The notes under the pieces were generated by a model, which was not told the DNA's origin, ran no database searches, and saw only the letters and a list, made by a program, of their open reading frames with translations. This document shows, piece after piece, positions 34,297 through 43,357 of a stretch of 64,000 nt of DNA. The translations under genes and the position numbers were made by a program. Source of the DNA: Rhizobium mesosinicum. GTDB taxonomy: Bacteria; Pseudomonadota; Alphaproteobacteria; Rhizobiales; Rhizobiaceae. The stretch lies in assembly GCF_019511345.1 (NCBI RefSeq), contig NZ_JAEUAK010000004.1, positions 62,001 through 126,000 of the forward strand. Direction: 5' to 3'. Each line of letters begins with the position of its first letter. Within the stretch, counting starts at the first letter, position 1.

Positions 34297-34324
34297 TTGC
34301 GCTTGTAAAGCTTAGGCATAATAT
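34297..34324 (+). promoter_or_regulatory. candidate rsh promoter
   Basis: TTGCGC, 16 bases and TAATAT lie downstream of the rpoZ terminator and 60 bp before the rsh start, so rsh probably has its own promoter. Confidence 0.5.
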
Positions 34325-34384
34325 TGCCCATGTGTGCGCCAATCTGCGATTGGCGCGCTTTTATTTTATTGGAGTGGCCTTGGA

Positions 34385-36619
34385 ATGATGCGGCAGTACG
34401 AGCTCGTGGAACGGGTTCAGAAATACAAGCCCGATGCCAACGAAGCTCTGCTGAACAAAGCCTATGTCTACGCCATGCAGAAGCATGGGCAGCAGAAGCG
34501 GGCGAGCGGCGACCCTTACATCTCGCATCCGCTCGAAGTGGCCGCCATCCTGACCGACATGCATCTCGATGAATCGACGATTGCGGTCGCTCTCCTGCAT
34601 GACACGATCGAGGATACGACGGCGACGCGCGCCGAGATCGACGAACTCTTCGGCGAAGATATCGGCCGCCTGGTCGAGGGCCTGACGAAGATCAAGAAGC
34701 TCGACCTCGTCACCAAGAAAGCCAAGCAGGCGGAAAACCTGCGTAAGCTGCTGCTTGCCATCTCCGACGACGTGCGCGTCCTGCTGGTCAAGCTCGCCGA
34801 TCGTCTCCACAACATGCGCACTCTCGACCATATGTCGCAGGAAAAGCGTGCGCGCATTTCCGAAGAGACGATGGAAATCTATGCGCCGCTCGCCGGCCGC
34901 ATGGGTATGCAGGACATGCGCGAGGAGCTGGAGGAACTTTCCTTCCGGCATATGAACCCGGAAGCCTACGAGACCGTCACCAAACGCCTCGAGGAACTGT
35001 CGAAGCGCAATGAAGGCCTGGTCAAGAAGATCGAGGCCGAACTGCGCGATCTCCTGATCGCCAATGGGCTGACGAGTGCCTATGTCAAGGGCCGGCAGAA
35101 GAAGCCCTATTCGGTGTTCCGCAAGATGCAGTCGAAGTCGCTCTCTTTCGAGCAGCTTTCCGACGTCTACGGTTTCCGCCTCATCGTCGAGGATATTCCT
35201 TCCTGCTACCGCGCGCTCGGCATCGTACATACGCGCTGGCGCGTCGTGCCCGGCCGCTTCAAGGACTACATCTCGACGCCGAAGCAGAACGACTACCGGT
35301 CGCTGCACACCACCATCGTCGGCCCGTCGATGCAGCGTATCGAGCTGCAGATCCGCACCAAACGCATGCATGAGATCGCCGAATTCGGTATCGCCGCTCA
35401 TACGCTCTATAAGGACGGCGCCACCAATGCCGATGGCGATATCCTCTCGCGCGAAAGCAACGCCTATTCCTGGCTCCGGCACACGATCGAGGCGCTCGCC
35501 GAAGGCGACAGCCCCGAAGAATTCCTTGAGCACACCAAGCTCGAGCTGTTTCAGGATCAGGTCTTCTGTTTCACGCCGAAGGGCAAGCTGATCGCCCTGC
35601 CGCGCGGCGCGACGCCCATCGATTTCGCCTACGCCGTCCACACGAATATCGGCGACACCACCGTCGGCGCCAAGATCAACGGCCGCATCATGCCGCTGGT
35701 GACCCGTCTCAACAATGGCGATGAAGTGGAGATCATCCGCTCCGGCGTGCAGGTGCCGCCGGCCGCCTGGGAAGAGATCGTCGTGACAGGCAAGGCGCGC
35801 GCCGCCATCAGGCGCGCGACGCGAATGGCGATCCGTAAGCAATATGCGGGTCTCGGCCACCGTATCCTGGAGCGCACTTTCGAGCGCGCCGGCAAGATCT
35901 TCTCGCGTGATGCCATGAAACCTGCCCTGCATCGTCTGGGGCAGAAGGACGTGGAAGATGCGATCGCGGCCGTCGGCCGCGGCGAGATGTCCTCGCTTGA
36001 CGTGCTGCGCGCCGTCTATCCCGATCACCAGGACGAGCGCGTCACGGTCAAGCCGGCCGGCGACGAGGGCTGGTTCAACGTCCGCAGCGCCGCAGGCATG
36101 ATCTTCAAGATCCCCGGCAAGACCAAGGCCGATCTCGACGGCGGGCGCGCCTCCACCGAGGGCGATCCCGATATCGTGCCGATCCGCGGCCTCTCCGGCA
36201 ATGTCGACGTCAAGTTCTCGCCGGCCGGCGCCGTGCCCGGCGATCGCATCGTCGGCATCATGGAAAAGGGCAAGGGCATCACCATCTACCCCATCCAGTC
36301 GCCGGCGCTGCAGCGCTTCGATGATCAGCCGGACCGCTGGATCGACGTGCGCTGGGATCTCGACGAGGCCAACAAATCCCGCTTCATGGCCCGCATTATG
36401 GTCAACGCGCTGAATGAACCGGGCACGCTCGCCAAGGTGGCGCAGACGGTCGCAAGCCTGGATGTCAACATCCGCATGCTGAACACCGTGCGTGCGGCGA
36501 CCGACTTCACCGAAATGGTGCTGGAGGTGGAGGTTTGGGACCTGCGGCAGTTGAACCAGCTTCTTGCCCAACTCAAGGATCTGGATTGCATCGCGACGGT
36601 CCGGCGCCTTTACGATTAG
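34385..36619 (+). CDS. rsh: bifunctional (p)ppGpp synthetase/hydrolase (Rsh)
   Basis: This 744-residue protein has the full long-RSH layout. The HD hydrolase domain includes YISHPLEV (His48) and LLHDTIED (His72-Asp73). The synthetase domain (about 235-350) includes DVYGFRLIVEDIPSCYRALG and FKDYISTPKQNDYRSLHT. A TGS domain lies at about 395-455 (FTPKGKLIALPRGATPIDFAYAVH) and a C-terminal ACT domain ends RRLYD. It makes and degrades ppGpp in the stringent response. Key HD and synthetase residues are intact, so both activities are expected. The ATG at 34385 is preferred over an upstream frame extension at 34334. Confidence 0.96.
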   Translation: MMRQYELVERVQKYKPDANEALLNKAYVYAMQKHGQQKRASGDPYISHPLEVAAILTDMHLDESTIAVALLHDTIEDTTATRAEIDELFGEDIGRLVEGLTKIKKLDLVTKKAKQAENLRKLLLAISDDVRVLLVKLADRLHNMRTLDHMSQEKRARISEETMEIYAPLAGRMGMQDMREELEELSFRHMNPEAYETVTKRLEELSKRNEGLVKKIEAELRDLLIANGLTSAYVKGRQKKPYSVFRKMQSKSLSFEQLSDVYGFRLIVEDIPSCYRALGIVHTRWRVVPGRFKDYISTPKQNDYRSLHTTIVGPSMQRIELQIRTKRMHEIAEFGIAAHTLYKDGATNADGDILSRESNAYSWLRHTIEALAEGDSPEEFLEHTKLELFQDQVFCFTPKGKLIALPRGATPIDFAYAVHTNIGDTTVGAKINGRIMPLVTRLNNGDEVEIIRSGVQVPPAAWEEIVVTGKARAAIRRATRMAIRKQYAGLGHRILERTFERAGKIFSRDAMKPALHRLGQKDVEDAIAAVGRGEMSSLDVLRAVYPDHQDERVTVKPAGDEGWFNVRSAAGMIFKIPGKTKADLDGGRASTEGDPDIVPIRGLSGNVDVKFSPAGAVPGDRIVGIMEKGKGITIYPIQSPALQRFDDQPDRWIDVRWDLDEANKSRFMARIMVNALNEPGTLAKVAQTVASLDVNIRMLNTVRAATDFTEMVLEVEVWDLRQLNQLLAQLKDLDCIATVRRLYD

Positions 36620-36705
36620 GATTCTATTAAAGTGTTGCGGATCGCGAATTGCGTTTTGCATATTTTGTGATCATTTCACGACTAAAAAGGCATATTGAAA
36701 TGGCA

Positions 36706-36728
36706 AGCCATGCGCAGTACGCATGGCT
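36706..36728. other. perfect hairpin upstream of the DUF3563 gene
   Basis: AGCCATGCG pairs with CGCATGGCT around CAGTA. No T-tract follows on the plus strand, so it is not a typical terminator of rsh. It may be part of a 5' leader or protein-binding palindrome. Confidence 0.45.
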
Positions 36729-36813
36729 GTGCTCAGGTTACAGCGGTGGTAATTAATCATTGCCGGGACTATCTTCTGGTCATCGAAAAATGAAACGAAG
36801 ATGAGGCAAAGCA

Positions 36814-36963
36814 ATGTTTGAACCGATCAGGAAGTTCGCCCGCGCCCTTCGCGCTCCGACCGCTCAGGAACGTGAAATGGCATATCTCAACGGCTCGCAG
36901 GATCGTATTGATCTTGAATATCGTCAGCGTCAGGTCGATCGCGGTATCTTCCGCAATCGCTAA
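36814..36963 (+). CDS. DUF3563-family small protein
   Basis: This 49-residue protein starts MFEPIRKFARALRAPTAQER and continues with EMAYLNGSQDRIDLEYRQRQ, the characteristic DUF3563 core, ending in a basic tail. The family is confined to proteobacteria and its function is unknown. GATGAGG precedes the ATG. It stands alone between rsh and the DUF2062 gene. Confidence 0.85.
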   Translation: MFEPIRKFARALRAPTAQEREMAYLNGSQDRIDLEYRQRQVDRGIFRNR

Positions 36964-37106
36964 TCGCTGAGATATACTTGAGGTAAGGAAGGGGGCGTTA
37001 TGCAGGATTTATGCCCCTTGGAATAAGGAAAATAGACGGCCTGTTTGTGAAGCGGTTCCATTTGCCGCTCTTGTCATGGTCATGTGCGCTGCACTAAATA
37101 CGCGCC

Positions 37107-37697
37107 ATGTTGTTTCGCCGTCGCAAACCCGCGGGATATAAGGAAAAGCTGCGAGAGCTCGTATGGCCTCGTAAGGGTTTTCTGCGTCCGCCAAAATATC
37201 TGATGATGCGCATCCTGCGCCTGACTGCCTCGCCGCATGCCGTTGCGGTGGGCGTTGCTGCGGGTGTCTTCGTGTCGTGGACACCCTTTATCGGCGTGCA
37301 TTTCGTCATGGCCTTCGTCATCACCTATTTCCTGTCGGGAAATATGGTGGCGGCAGCGCTTGGCTGTGCGGCCTTCGGCAATCCGCTGACCTATCCCTTC
37401 ATTTGGGGCATCACCTGGGAAGTCGGCCACCTGCTGCTCAGCCGGCAGGACCAGATGGCGGGGCAGACGATCGATCTCGCCGAACTCTTCCATAAGCTGC
37501 ATTTCATCGAACTCTGGAAGCCGGTGCTGGAGCCGATGCTGATCGGCGCCATCCCGCCGGCAGCCGTCACTTCGGTTGCGCTTTATGTACTGACATTCTA
37601 CACCGTCAGGGGCTTTCAGGCGCGCCGTCGCGCCCGGCTGGTGGAGCGTGCGCGGCTACGGCTCGCCGATCCCGCCGCCGAGATGCCGACCGTCTGA
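37107..37697 (+). CDS. DUF2062-domain membrane protein
   Basis: This 196-residue protein has a basic N-terminal segment ([20 protein letters not shown]) followed by the DUF2062 core. The core has [23 protein letters not shown] and [13 protein letters not shown], with two long helical hairpins and a C-terminal membrane helix before a basic tail. The family sits in the inner membrane and has no agreed function. The gene ends 34 bp before acpS, probably in the same transcript. Confidence 0.85.
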   Translation: MLFRRRKPAGYKEKLRELVWPRKGFLRPPKYLMMRILRLTASPHAVAVGVAAGVFVSWTPFIGVHFVMAFVITYFLSGNMVAAALGCAAFGNPLTYPFIWGITWEVGHLLLSRQDQMAGQTIDLAELFHKLHFIELWKPVLEPMLIGAIPPAAVTSVALYVLTFYTVRGFQARRRARLVERARLRLADPAAEMPTV

Positions 37698-37731
37698 GCC
37701 CGAAGCAGTTCTTTCCCGAAAGGCCTCTTGC

Positions 37732-38136
37732 ATGATCATCGGCATTGGCAGCGACCTCATCGACATCAGGCGCGTGGAGAAATCCATCGAGCGCTTCGGT
37801 GACCGGTTCACGCATCGCTGTTTCACGGAGATCGAGCGCGCTCGCTCGGATCGCCGCGCCAACCGGGCCGAATCCTACGCCAAGCGCTTCGCCGCCAAGG
37901 AGGCCTGCTCCAAGGCGCTCGGGACCGGGCTTTCACAGGGCGTTTTCTGGAAGGATATGGGCGTCGTCAACCTGCCGAGCGGAAAGCCGACGATGCAGTT
38001 GACGGGCGGTGCGGCCGTTGTGCTGCAGGCCATGCTGCCGGCGGGCCACAAGCCCGCCATTCATTTGACAATAACCGATGATTATCCCTTGGCTCAGGCT
38101 TTTGTGATCATCGAAGCGCTGCCGGATGCCGTATGA
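37732..38136 (+). CDS. acpS: holo-[acyl-carrier-protein] synthase
   Basis: From the ATG at 37732 this is a 134-residue protein with the AcpS motifs [22 protein letters not shown] (Asp8 for Mg2+) and [18 protein letters not shown] (the catalytic Glu in the KE pair). It transfers 4'-phosphopantetheine from CoA to apo-ACP. Rhizobia have several specialised ACPs (AcpP, NodF, AcpXL), and this is the general enzyme. It is part of the conserved acpS-lepB-rnc-era order. Confidence 0.95.
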   Translation: MIIGIGSDLIDIRRVEKSIERFGDRFTHRCFTEIERARSDRRANRAESYAKRFAAKEACSKALGTGLSQGVFWKDMGVVNLPSGKPTMQLTGGAAVVLQAMLPAGHKPAIHLTITDDYPLAQAFVIIEALPDAV

Positions 38137-38250
38137 TAGCGGCCTCTCGTCGCTTTTAATGCGGTCGTTATTGCCGCCACCGGCCGAAGCCGCTAGAGAG
38201 AACATCAGAAAGAAATGCGCCTTGATGGCGTCTTGAAGGAATAAGACTGC

Positions 38251-38994
38251 GTGTCCGAAAAAGTCCAAGCCAAGCCGAATGCCCTCTGGGAAAATATCAA
38301 GGTCATCATCCAGGCTCTCGTCCTGGCGATGGTTATCAGGACTGTCCTATTCCAGCCCTTTACCATTCCCTCGGGCTCGATGATGCCGACCTTGCTGGTT
38401 GGTGACTATATCTTCGTCAACAAGTTTGCTTACGGCTATTCGAAATATTCGCTGCCTTTCTCGCCCGACATTTTCAGCGGCCGCATTTTCGGTTCCGATC
38501 CGAAGCGCGGGGATATCGTCGTTTTCCGCTTCCCGCCGAATCCCGATGTCGACTACATCAAGCGCGTCGTCGGCCTGCCGGGCGATCATATCCAGGTAAC
38601 CGACGGTATTCTCTACATCAACGGCAAGCCGGTTCCGAAGGTGCCTGATGGAGCCTTCAATTCCGACTACAAGCTCGACCCGGGCCAGGACGTGCCTGTG
38701 TTCCGCGAGACGCTTGATGATGGCAAGACCTATGACACGCTCGACCAGTCGCCCGTCTCTCGCGGCGACAACACCCGCGAGTTCATCGTTCCGGAAGGCC
38801 ATTACTTCATGATGGGCGATAACCGCGACAACTCGCTCGACAGCCGCTTCGATGTCGGCTTCGTCCCGGCGGAAAATCTTGTCGGCCGCGCGAGCGTCAT
38901 CTTCTTCTCGCTCGGCAACGACACGTCCTTCCGCGAAATCTGGAAATGGCCGACCAACATGCGCTGGGATCGCCTCTTCAAGGTTGTTGAATGA
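38251..38994 (+). CDS. lepB: signal peptidase I
   Basis: This 247-residue protein begins at a GTG with AAGGA upstream. It has one membrane helix (about residues 15-35), the catalytic Ser43 in IPSGSMMPTLLVGDYIFV and Lys104 in VDYIKRVVGLPGD, and the GHYFMMGDNRDNSLDSR box near residue 185. It removes Sec and Tat signal peptides on the periplasmic face. Its stop overlaps the rnc start by 4 bp, indicating translational coupling. Confidence 0.96.
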   Translation: MSEKVQAKPNALWENIKVIIQALVLAMVIRTVLFQPFTIPSGSMMPTLLVGDYIFVNKFAYGYSKYSLPFSPDIFSGRIFGSDPKRGDIVVFRFPPNPDVDYIKRVVGLPGDHIQVTDGILYINGKPVPKVPDGAFNSDYKLDPGQDVPVFRETLDDGKTYDTLDQSPVSRGDNTREFIVPEGHYFMMGDNRDNSLDSRFDVGFVPAENLVGRASVIFFSLGNDTSFREIWKWPTNMRWDRLFKVVE

Positions 38995-39707
38995 GCAAGG
39001 CGCAGGCGCTCTCAGCGGCGGACCGCGCAAAGCTCGAAAGCCTGATCGGGCATGAATTTGCCGAGAAGGAACGTCTGGACCGTGCGCTGACCCATGCCAG
39101 CGCACGCACCGACAAGGGCAACTACGAGCGGCTTGAATTTCTCGGCGACAGGGTTCTCGGCCTCTGCATCGCCGACTTGCTGTTCCGCACCTTCGGGACT
39201 GCGGCGGAAGGCGAACTTTCAGTGCGTCTGAACCAGCTCGTCAGCGCCGAAACTTGCGCGGCAGTTGCCGACGAACTCAATCTCCATCTCTATATCCGCA
39301 CTGGCGCCGACGTGAAGAAGCTCACCGACAAGCGGATGATGAACGTGCGCGCCGATGTCGTCGAAAGCCTGATCGCTGCGCTCTATCTCGATGGCGGCCT
39401 GGAGGTCGCCCGCCGCTTCATCCTGCGCTATTGGGAGGGCAGGGCGGTGCGCGCCGACGGCGCCCGCCGTGATGCAAAGACCGAGTTGCAGGAATGGTCG
39501 CATGCCAAATATGGCGTCACGCCCGTCTACCGGGTTGAAGAACGCAGCGGACCGGATCATGATCCGCGCTTCAAGGTGACTGTAGAAGTCGCTGGTGTCG
39601 CACCGGAAACAGGCATAGAGCGCTCCAAGCGCGCCGCAGAACAGGTCGCCGCGACGAAAATGCTCGAGCGCGAAGGCATTTGGCAGTCAGCATCTGCCGG
39701 AAACTGA
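38991..39707 (+). CDS. rnc: ribonuclease III
   Basis: This 238-residue protein has the catalytic domain signature NYERLEFLGDRVLGL with Glu46, Glu49 and Asp53, plus the DVVESLIAALYLDGG acidic pair. A C-terminal double-stranded RNA-binding domain spans about residues 158-230 (DAKTELQEWSHAKYGVTPVY...RSKRAAEQVAATKML). It cleaves rRNA precursors and structured mRNAs. It overlaps lepB by 4 bp and is followed by era after 8 bp. Confidence 0.96.
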   Translation: MSKAQALSAADRAKLESLIGHEFAEKERLDRALTHASARTDKGNYERLEFLGDRVLGLCIADLLFRTFGTAAEGELSVRLNQLVSAETCAAVADELNLHLYIRTGADVKKLTDKRMMNVRADVVESLIAALYLDGGLEVARRFILRYWEGRAVRADGARRDAKTELQEWSHAKYGVTPVYRVEERSGPDHDPRFKVTVEVAGVAPETGIERSKRAAEQVAATKMLEREGIWQSASAGN

Positions 39708-39715
39708 CGGGATCA

Positions 39716-40654
39716 ATGACAGAAGAAAACGAATTGGCGGCCGAGAACGCCGCTGAAAGCAATCCGACCCATTCCGGCTTCGTCGCCCTGATCGGCCCGA
39801 CCAATGCCGGCAAGTCGACGCTGGTCAACCGCCTCGTCGGTGCCAAAGTGTCGATCGTCAGCCATAAGGTGCAGACCACGCGCGCCATCGTGCGCGGCAT
39901 CGCCATTCATAACAATGCGCAGATCGTCTTCATGGATACGCCCGGCATCTTCAAGCCGCGCCGCCGCCTCGATCGCGCCATGGTCACCTCTGCCTGGGGT
40001 GGCGCCAAGGATGCCGATCTCATCATGCTGCTGATCGACAGCGAGCGTGGCCTGCGCGGCGATGCGGAAGCCATCCTTGAAGGGTTAAAAGACGTTCCCC
40101 AGAGGAAGATCTTGGTTCTCAACAAGATCGACCGCGTCAATCGCGAATTGCTTCTGGCGATCGCTGCCACCGCAAACCAGAAGGTCGACTTCGACCAGAC
40201 CTTCATGATTTCGGCGGAGAACGGTTCGGGCTGCGACGACGTGATGGACTATCTGGCAAAAACTCTGCCGGAAGGCCCATGGTACTATCCGGAGGATCAG
40301 ATCTCCGACCTGCCGATGCGCCAGCTGGCCGCCGAAATCACCCGCGAAAAGCTCTTCCTTCGCCTGCATCAGGAGCTTCCTTATTCCTCGCATGTCGAGA
40401 CGGAAAAGTGGGAAGAGCGCAAGGATGGCTCCGTGCGCATTGAACAGGTCATTTATGTCGAGCGCGATAGCCAGAAGAAGATAGCGCTTGGCAAGGGCGG
40501 CGAAACGATCAAGGCGATCTCGTCGGCGTCGCGCCGTGAACTCTCTGAAATCCTCGAGCAGCCCGTCCACCTCTTCCTGTTCGTCAAGGTCCGCGAGAAC
40601 TGGGGCGATGATCCCGAGCGCTTCCGTGAAATGGGCCTCGAATTTCCGCGCTAA
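39716..40654 (+). CDS. era: GTPase Era
   Basis: From the ATG at 39716 this is a 312-residue GTPase with G1 GPTNAGKS (27-34), G3 DTPG and G4 NKID. The C-terminal KH domain includes EQVIYVERDSQKKIALGKGGETIK and VHLFLFVKVRENW. It binds the 3' end of 16S rRNA and helps 30S maturation. An earlier in-frame start at 39680 would overlap rnc by 28 bp and is less likely. It is the last gene of the acpS-lepB-rnc-era block. Confidence 0.96.
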   Translation: MTEENELAAENAAESNPTHSGFVALIGPTNAGKSTLVNRLVGAKVSIVSHKVQTTRAIVRGIAIHNNAQIVFMDTPGIFKPRRRLDRAMVTSAWGGAKDADLIMLLIDSERGLRGDAEAILEGLKDVPQRKILVLNKIDRVNRELLLAIAATANQKVDFDQTFMISAENGSGCDDVMDYLAKTLPEGPWYYPEDQISDLPMRQLAAEITREKLFLRLHQELPYSSHVETEKWEERKDGSVRIEQVIYVERDSQKKIALGKGGETIKAISSASRRELSEILEQPVHLFLFVKVRENWGDDPERFREMGLEFPR

Positions 40655-40655
40655 G

Positions 40656-40706
40656 GCATGTCGCGAAAAAGTGTGCGGGGGTTTTAAAAATCGCGACGCG
40701 CTTTAG
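40656..40706. repeat. rhizobial intergenic repeat, short copy
   Basis: GCATGTCGCGAAAAAGTGTGCGGGGGTTTTAAAAATCGCGACGCGCTTTA-like sequence begins 2 bp past the era stop. It shares its start and its TCGCGAYGCGCTTT end with the longer copy at 41607-41706. Confidence 0.6.
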
Positions 40707-40811
40707 TTTGACAAGAAAATTGACAAGGGGCACTCAGCTCTTTGTTTTTTTATAAAAATCGCTGCCTGTTCCAAGGAACAAATCGGCCTGCTGGCGCATT
40801 GATATGGCAAC

Positions 40812-40839
40812 GGCGCTGCACCCTGCAGCGCCGATTTTT
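40812..40839 (+). terminator. hairpin terminator or attenuator just before the Crp-type gene
   Basis: GGCGCTGCA pairs perfectly with TGCAGCGCC around CCC and is followed by GATTTTT. It lies only 14 bp before the start codon of the downstream gene, too close for a separate promoter, so it may attenuate that gene. Confidence 0.7.
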
Positions 40840-40852
40840 GCGACGGGGCGAG

Positions 40853-41605
40853 ATGGCGACGGCAAAACCCACCCATTCCTTCAAGACGCCCTGCGAGCAG
40901 TGTCCGCTGCGGCCATTGCCGCATTTCCGGGAGTTCAGCCGCGAAGAGCTGGAATTCGTGTCGAAATTCAAAAGGGGCGAACTGGCTGTCGACGCCGGCG
41001 CGACGATCCTGGTCGAAGCTGCTCACAGCGCCCATCTCTTCACGGTGCTCTCAGGCTGGGGCTTCCGCTACAAGATGCTGGAGGATGGCCGCCGGCAGAT
41101 CCTGAACTACGTCATGCCCGGCGATCTGATCGGTCTGCAGGGCACGATCATGGGCGAGATGCAGCATTCGGTGGAGGCTTTGTCGCCGGTAACGCTCTGC
41201 GTCTTCGAGCGCGACAAGCTGATGACCCTTTATAACAGGCATCCCTCGCTCGCCTTCGATATCACCTGGATCGCGGCGCAGGAGGAGCGCATTCTCGATG
41301 AGCACCTGTTGAGCATCGGCCGTCGCACGGCGCTCGAAAGAGCCGCCTATCTCATCGCCTTCCTTTTTGAGCGCGCAAGGAAGCTTAGCCTTTTCAACGG
41401 CGGCAATGTCATTCCGATCACGCAGCAGCATATTGCCGACACCCTCGGTCTTTCGATCGTTCACACCAACAAAACGCTGAAAAAGCTTGCAGGGCGCAAC
41501 CTGATCCGCTGGCAGGAGCGCGGCTGCGACGTGCTGGACGGAGAGGGGCTGATGCAGGTGGCCGGCTGGGAAGGAATGCTCGAAGGAAAGCGTCCTTTCA
41601 TCTGA
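40853..41605 (+). CDS. Crp/Fnr-family transcriptional regulator
   Basis: From the ATG at 40853 (GGGGCGAG upstream) this is a 250-residue regulator with a cNMP-type β-barrel (about 30-150; LEDGRRQILNYVMPGDLIGLQG) and a C-terminal winged helix (ITQQHIADTLGLSIVHTNKTLKKL). A Cys pair, CEQC at residues 14-17, precedes the barrel, and another Cys lies at 116 (TLCVFER). This recalls the FNR iron-sulphur arrangement, but one of the four FNR ligands is missing. It probably senses a small molecule or redox state. Repeats flank it on both sides. Confidence 0.88.
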   Translation: MATAKPTHSFKTPCEQCPLRPLPHFREFSREELEFVSKFKRGELAVDAGATILVEAAHSAHLFTVLSGWGFRYKMLEDGRRQILNYVMPGDLIGLQGTIMGEMQHSVEALSPVTLCVFERDKLMTLYNRHPSLAFDITWIAAQEERILDEHLLSIGRRTALERAAYLIAFLFERARKLSLFNGGNVIPITQQHIADTLGLSIVHTNKTLKKLAGRNLIRWQERGCDVLDGEGLMQVAGWEGMLEGKRPFI

Positions 41606-41606
41606 A

Positions 41607-41706
41607 GCATGCCCGCAAAAGCGTGCAGCAGTTATTTTGCGATAACGACATGCCAAACAAGAACTTAAAGCGTGGCGGGGATTTGAAGGATCGCGATGCG
41701 CTTTTA
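41607..41706. repeat. rhizobial intergenic palindromic repeat, long copy
   Basis: GCATGCCCGCAAAA...TTTTGCGATAACGACATGC (41607-41653) is an imperfect palindrome. The following 53 bases end in TCGCGATGCGCTTTTA, the same end as the short copy at 40656-40706. Such GCATG...CATGC repeats are scattered through rhizobial genomes. Confidence 0.65.
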
Positions 41707-42051
41707 GAGCACTGTCCGCCATTCGGACGCACAAAGGATGCTCCAGCTCATTGAATTTCCCAACAGGCTTTCCGAAAATCGATTCCGATTATCGAGCCGA
41801 TACTGTAGACTCTCTCCTGTTCGGATTGCTCTGCCTTGATGTCTTTTTTAAATGCAAATTGGCTTCGGAAAAAATAGAGTCGCGTCATCTTTTCCGACGA
41901 CTTTCGTTTTTATCGACCGGAGGCGAAAATGTGGCTATTCAGTAGTGGTGGGCAATCACCGTCAACGGTCGAGGTGGGGCAACGGCGGAATGATGTTTGC
42001 AAAAAGGCCGAAGCGCCGCATAGTCTGCGCTTCACGAGGGGCATGGAGATC
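41707..42051. other. intergenic region upstream of the response regulator
   Basis: About 345 bp with no convincing gene. A reading frame joins in phase to the response regulator from 41929, but it lacks a ribosome site and conservation-like composition. The region presumably contains the regulator's promoter. Confidence 0.4.
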
Positions 42052-42420
42052 ATGAACGCAAGAACCCGTGTTCTGGTCCTGGAAGACAGTCTTATCATCG
42101 CAATGGAGGCGGAGGATATCCTGCGTCTCGTTGGTGCCGATACTATCGATATTGCCAATAGCGTCGACCAGGCCAGGGACGCAATCCGGGTCGCAGATTA
42201 CGATTTCGCGCTTCTCGACGTGAATCTGGGAGAGGCTATGAGCTTCGATTTCGCGCGGGATCTGTCGCTGGCCAATATTCCATTCGGCTTCGTCAGCGGC
42301 TATTCCGATACGCAGGATTTTCCGGCCGACCTTCAGGATGTGCCCCTTCTCGTCAAACCTTTCGACGAGAATGCTATGCGCGACTTCCTCCAGAAGCTTT
42401 TCCCGTCGCCGGCGGAATGA
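42052..42420 (+). CDS. single-domain response regulator (receiver only)
   Basis: This 122-residue CheY-like receiver has the acidic pair in VLVLEDS (Glu11-Asp12), phosphoacceptor Asp56 in FALLDVNLG, a Ser switch in GFVSGYS and the conserved Lys in VKPFDE. It has no output domain. This type of receiver occurs with HWE/HisKA_2 kinases in rhizobia, but no kinase gene is adjacent, so its partner is elsewhere. The ATG at 42052 has GAGGGG ten bases upstream, and an ATG nine bases earlier is also possible. Confidence 0.85.
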   Translation: MNARTRVLVLEDSLIIAMEAEDILRLVGADTIDIANSVDQARDAIRVADYDFALLDVNLGEAMSFDFARDLSLANIPFGFVSGYSDTQDFPADLQDVPLLVKPFDENAMRDFLQKLFPSPAE

Positions 42421-42474
42421 CATAGCTCGAACCGTGCTTTAAAATGAATCGGCAGGCTGAAGGACGGTTTTCCG

Positions 42475-43245
42475 ATGCAATGGCAGGATCAGGCGATCAT
42501 TCTTGGCGTCAAGCGCCACGGTGAGACGAGCGTCATCGCCGAGGTGATGACGCGTGAGCGCGGCCGTCATCTCGGTCTCGTCCGGTCCGGCCGTTCGCGC
42601 ACGATGCAGCCAGTGCTGCAGCCCGGCAATGAGGTGGAGATCACCTGGCGTGCCCGGCTGGATGAACATCTCGGTGAATTCCGCCTCGAACCGGTAAAGC
42701 TGCGCGCCGCGCGGCTGATGGAGACGGCAACAGCCGTCTACGGTGTGCAGGCCATGGGTGCCCTTCTGCGCCTACTCCCCGAACGCGATCCGCATCCGCA
42801 TCTCTTCGAGGCGCTGGAAGTCATTCTCGACCATCTTCACAACCCCACCGACGCCGGCGAGCTTTTCGTACGCTTCGAGCTTGCCGTATTGAACGACCTC
42901 GGCTTCGGGCTCGACCTCTCGGAATGCGCGGCGACCGGAACCCGCACCGATCTCGCCTATGTCTCGCCGAAATCCGGCCGTGCCGTGAGCCGCGGTGCCG
43001 GGGAGCCTTGGGCCGACAAGATGCTGCTTTTGCCGGCTTTCCTGAATGCAGGGGAAAACTACGCGGCCGATTTCGAAAGCCTCGCAGCAGCATTCCGTCT
43101 GACAGGATTCTTTCTGCATCGCCATGTCTATGAACCGCGTGGCCTGGAGGCTTCGGCAGCGCGCGAGGGCTTCGTTCAGGCGGCGCTCAAGGCGCTGAAT
43201 CCGGCTGCGCGGACGCTTTTACGGCCGGATGAACTTTCTGCCTGA
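42475..43245 (+). CDS. recO: DNA repair protein RecO
   Basis: This 256-residue protein has the RecO N-terminal OB fold ([28 protein letters not shown], then [13 protein letters not shown] and [15 protein letters not shown]) and a C-terminal helical region ([26 protein letters not shown]). It works with RecR and RecF to load RecA on SSB-coated DNA. The Cys of the usual C-terminal zinc module is reduced to one visible Cys (SECAATG), as in other alphaproteobacteria. It follows the era block after the two regulators. Confidence 0.93.
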   Translation: MQWQDQAIILGVKRHGETSVIAEVMTRERGRHLGLVRSGRSRTMQPVLQPGNEVEITWRARLDEHLGEFRLEPVKLRAARLMETATAVYGVQAMGALLRLLPERDPHPHLFEALEVILDHLHNPTDAGELFVRFELAVLNDLGFGLDLSECAATGTRTDLAYVSPKSGRAVSRGAGEPWADKMLLLPAFLNAGENYAADFESLAAAFRLTGFFLHRHVYEPRGLEASAAREGFVQAALKALNPAARTLLRPDELSA

Positions 43246-43357
43246 GCGGCTTTTTCATTCCTGCAAAACAGTCTTCAGTTTTGGCGGTTTACCCTTATGC
43301 GCCGCACCCCTATCTCTCCGTCGATCAGGAAAGTCCTTAGCGCTCAAGGAGGAAGCC

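Noticed and set aside
34361..36661. Very long open frame antisense to rsh
   Set aside because: It mirrors the codons of a well-recognised gene, has no family resemblance or ribosome site, and is an effect of high GC.
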